Shown here one piece after another: positions 4,853 to 5,006 of a DNA stretch of 5,006 nucleotides (the stretch's first letter is position 1; every line of letters begins with the position of its first letter). Under the pieces are notes generated by a model. It had not been told where the DNA came from and did not search any database. It worked only from the letters and a program-made list of their open reading frames with translations. The position numbers and the translations under genes were made by a program. This DNA is from RGIG8767 sp964386235 (lineage in GTDB: Bacteria; Bacillota; Clostridia; Lachnospirales; Lachnospiraceae), in the NCBI GenBank assembly GCA_964386235.1, contig CAYLSH010000112.1:1-5006 (forward strand), written 5' to 3'.

Positions 4853-5006
4853 ATGAATTTGATCAAAAATGTTTCCGGAAAAGACTTTTCCGGTGGCGGG
4901 ATTAGAAAGAAACACAAAAAAATATGGATCGTATTGGCAGTTGTTCTTATTGAGTGCACGGAAGAAGTGGACTTCAGATTCACAGCATCACAGATCTCAC
5001 GCACAG
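4853..5006 (+). CDS. N-terminus of a probable single-pass membrane protein, cut by the window end
   Basis: ATG 4853 follows GAAAGGA (4839-4845) by seven bases. The first 33 codons encode a short polar, basic N-terminus (MNLIKNVSGKDFSGGG, then IRKKHKK) followed by the start of a hydrophobic segment, IWIVLAVVLI (24-33). That is the pattern of a positive-inside signal anchor or signal peptide. From codon 34 (base 4952) the frame stays open, but the DNA is an exact copy of lexA read antisense, so ECTEEVDF onward is almost certainly not the real protein. The true gene should be taken as 4853-4951 and continuing off the contig. The family is not determined: an efflux adaptor of the HlyD/RND type or a small YneA-like LysM protein would both fit such an N-terminus. 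It is transcribed divergently from lexA. Confidence 0.5.
   Translation, partial: MNLIKNVSGKDFSGGGIRKKHKKIWIVLAVVLIECTEEVDFRFTASQISRT
4952..5006 (+). repeat. 55-bp exact direct copy of lexA interior (4508-4562) at the window end
   Basis: All 55 bases from 4952 to 5006 match 4508-4562 in the same orientation, offset 444 bases. The match stops abruptly on its left (T at 4951, A at 4507) and runs to the last base of the window on its right. It joins the antisense of LexA codons 29-47 to the coding sequence of an unrelated membrane protein. A length of exactly 55 at a contig end matches a common assembly k-mer, so an assembly-graph artefact is the leading explanation. A real 444-bp tandem duplication is the alternative. 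Confidence 0.93.

Noticed and set aside
4753..5004. Minus-strand 83-codon ORF beginning with LexA-like residues
   Set aside because: Its LexA-like start comes only from the 55-bp end repeat; the rest is antisense of the 4853 gene and its leader. It is a chimera, not a partial lexA paralogue.

Overview
This window looks like a piece of a low-GC Firmicutes chromosome, most likely a Clostridia member of the Lachnospiraceae type. The clues are the gene order rpmA–obgE–yhbY–nadD–yqeK–rsfS with a convergent lexA, the Prp-type N-terminal extension on ribosomal protein L27, the AGGAGG-like ribosome binding sites, and a Bacillus/Clostridium-type SOS operator in front of lexA. The family is inferred from gene order and protein style, not from a search.

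Layout. Bases 3-287 hold rpmA, followed by a strong intrinsic terminator (301-333). Bases 334-741 are a gene-poor stretch packed with inverted repeats. It holds a 9+6 bp hairpin (335-369), a GTCGC/GCGAC hairpin (416-430), a second intrinsic-terminator shape (445-470), a possible extended -10 promoter (508-516), a possible 21-residue leader ORF (589-654), a 12-bp hairpin whose loop carries that ORF's stop codon (639-674), and a chain of mutually exclusive hairpins reaching the obgE ribosome binding site. Bases 742-3935 are a tight five-gene plus-strand operon: obgE, yhbY, nadD, yqeK and rsfS. A bidirectional terminator (3953-3996) separates it from lexA, which lies on the minus strand (4027-4647). 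The lexA control region (4648-4740) has a clear promoter and two abutting LexA boxes. A divergent plus-strand gene starts at 4853 and is cut off by the window end.

How the genes fit together. L27, Obg, YhbY and RsfS all belong to the large ribosomal subunit or to its assembly and silencing. NadD makes the dinucleotide precursor of NAD, and YqeK is an HD-domain hydrolase of the family that cleaves diadenosine tetraphosphate. The operon therefore joins ribosome maturation with nucleotide-cofactor metabolism, a conserved arrangement in Firmicutes. LexA is an independent SOS unit that appears to repress itself.

Cautions and highlights. The last 55 bases (4952-5006) are an exact same-orientation copy of 4508-4562 inside lexA. 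They run to the very end of the window, and 55 is a common de Bruijn assembly k-mer, so this is best read as an assembly-graph artefact. Everything after codon 33 of the last gene should be distrusted. The most interesting biology is the structured leader between rpmA and obgE. It could be a translation-coupled attenuator of the Obg operon, or a dispersed hairpin-rich repeat inserted into a normally compact ribosomal-protein operon.
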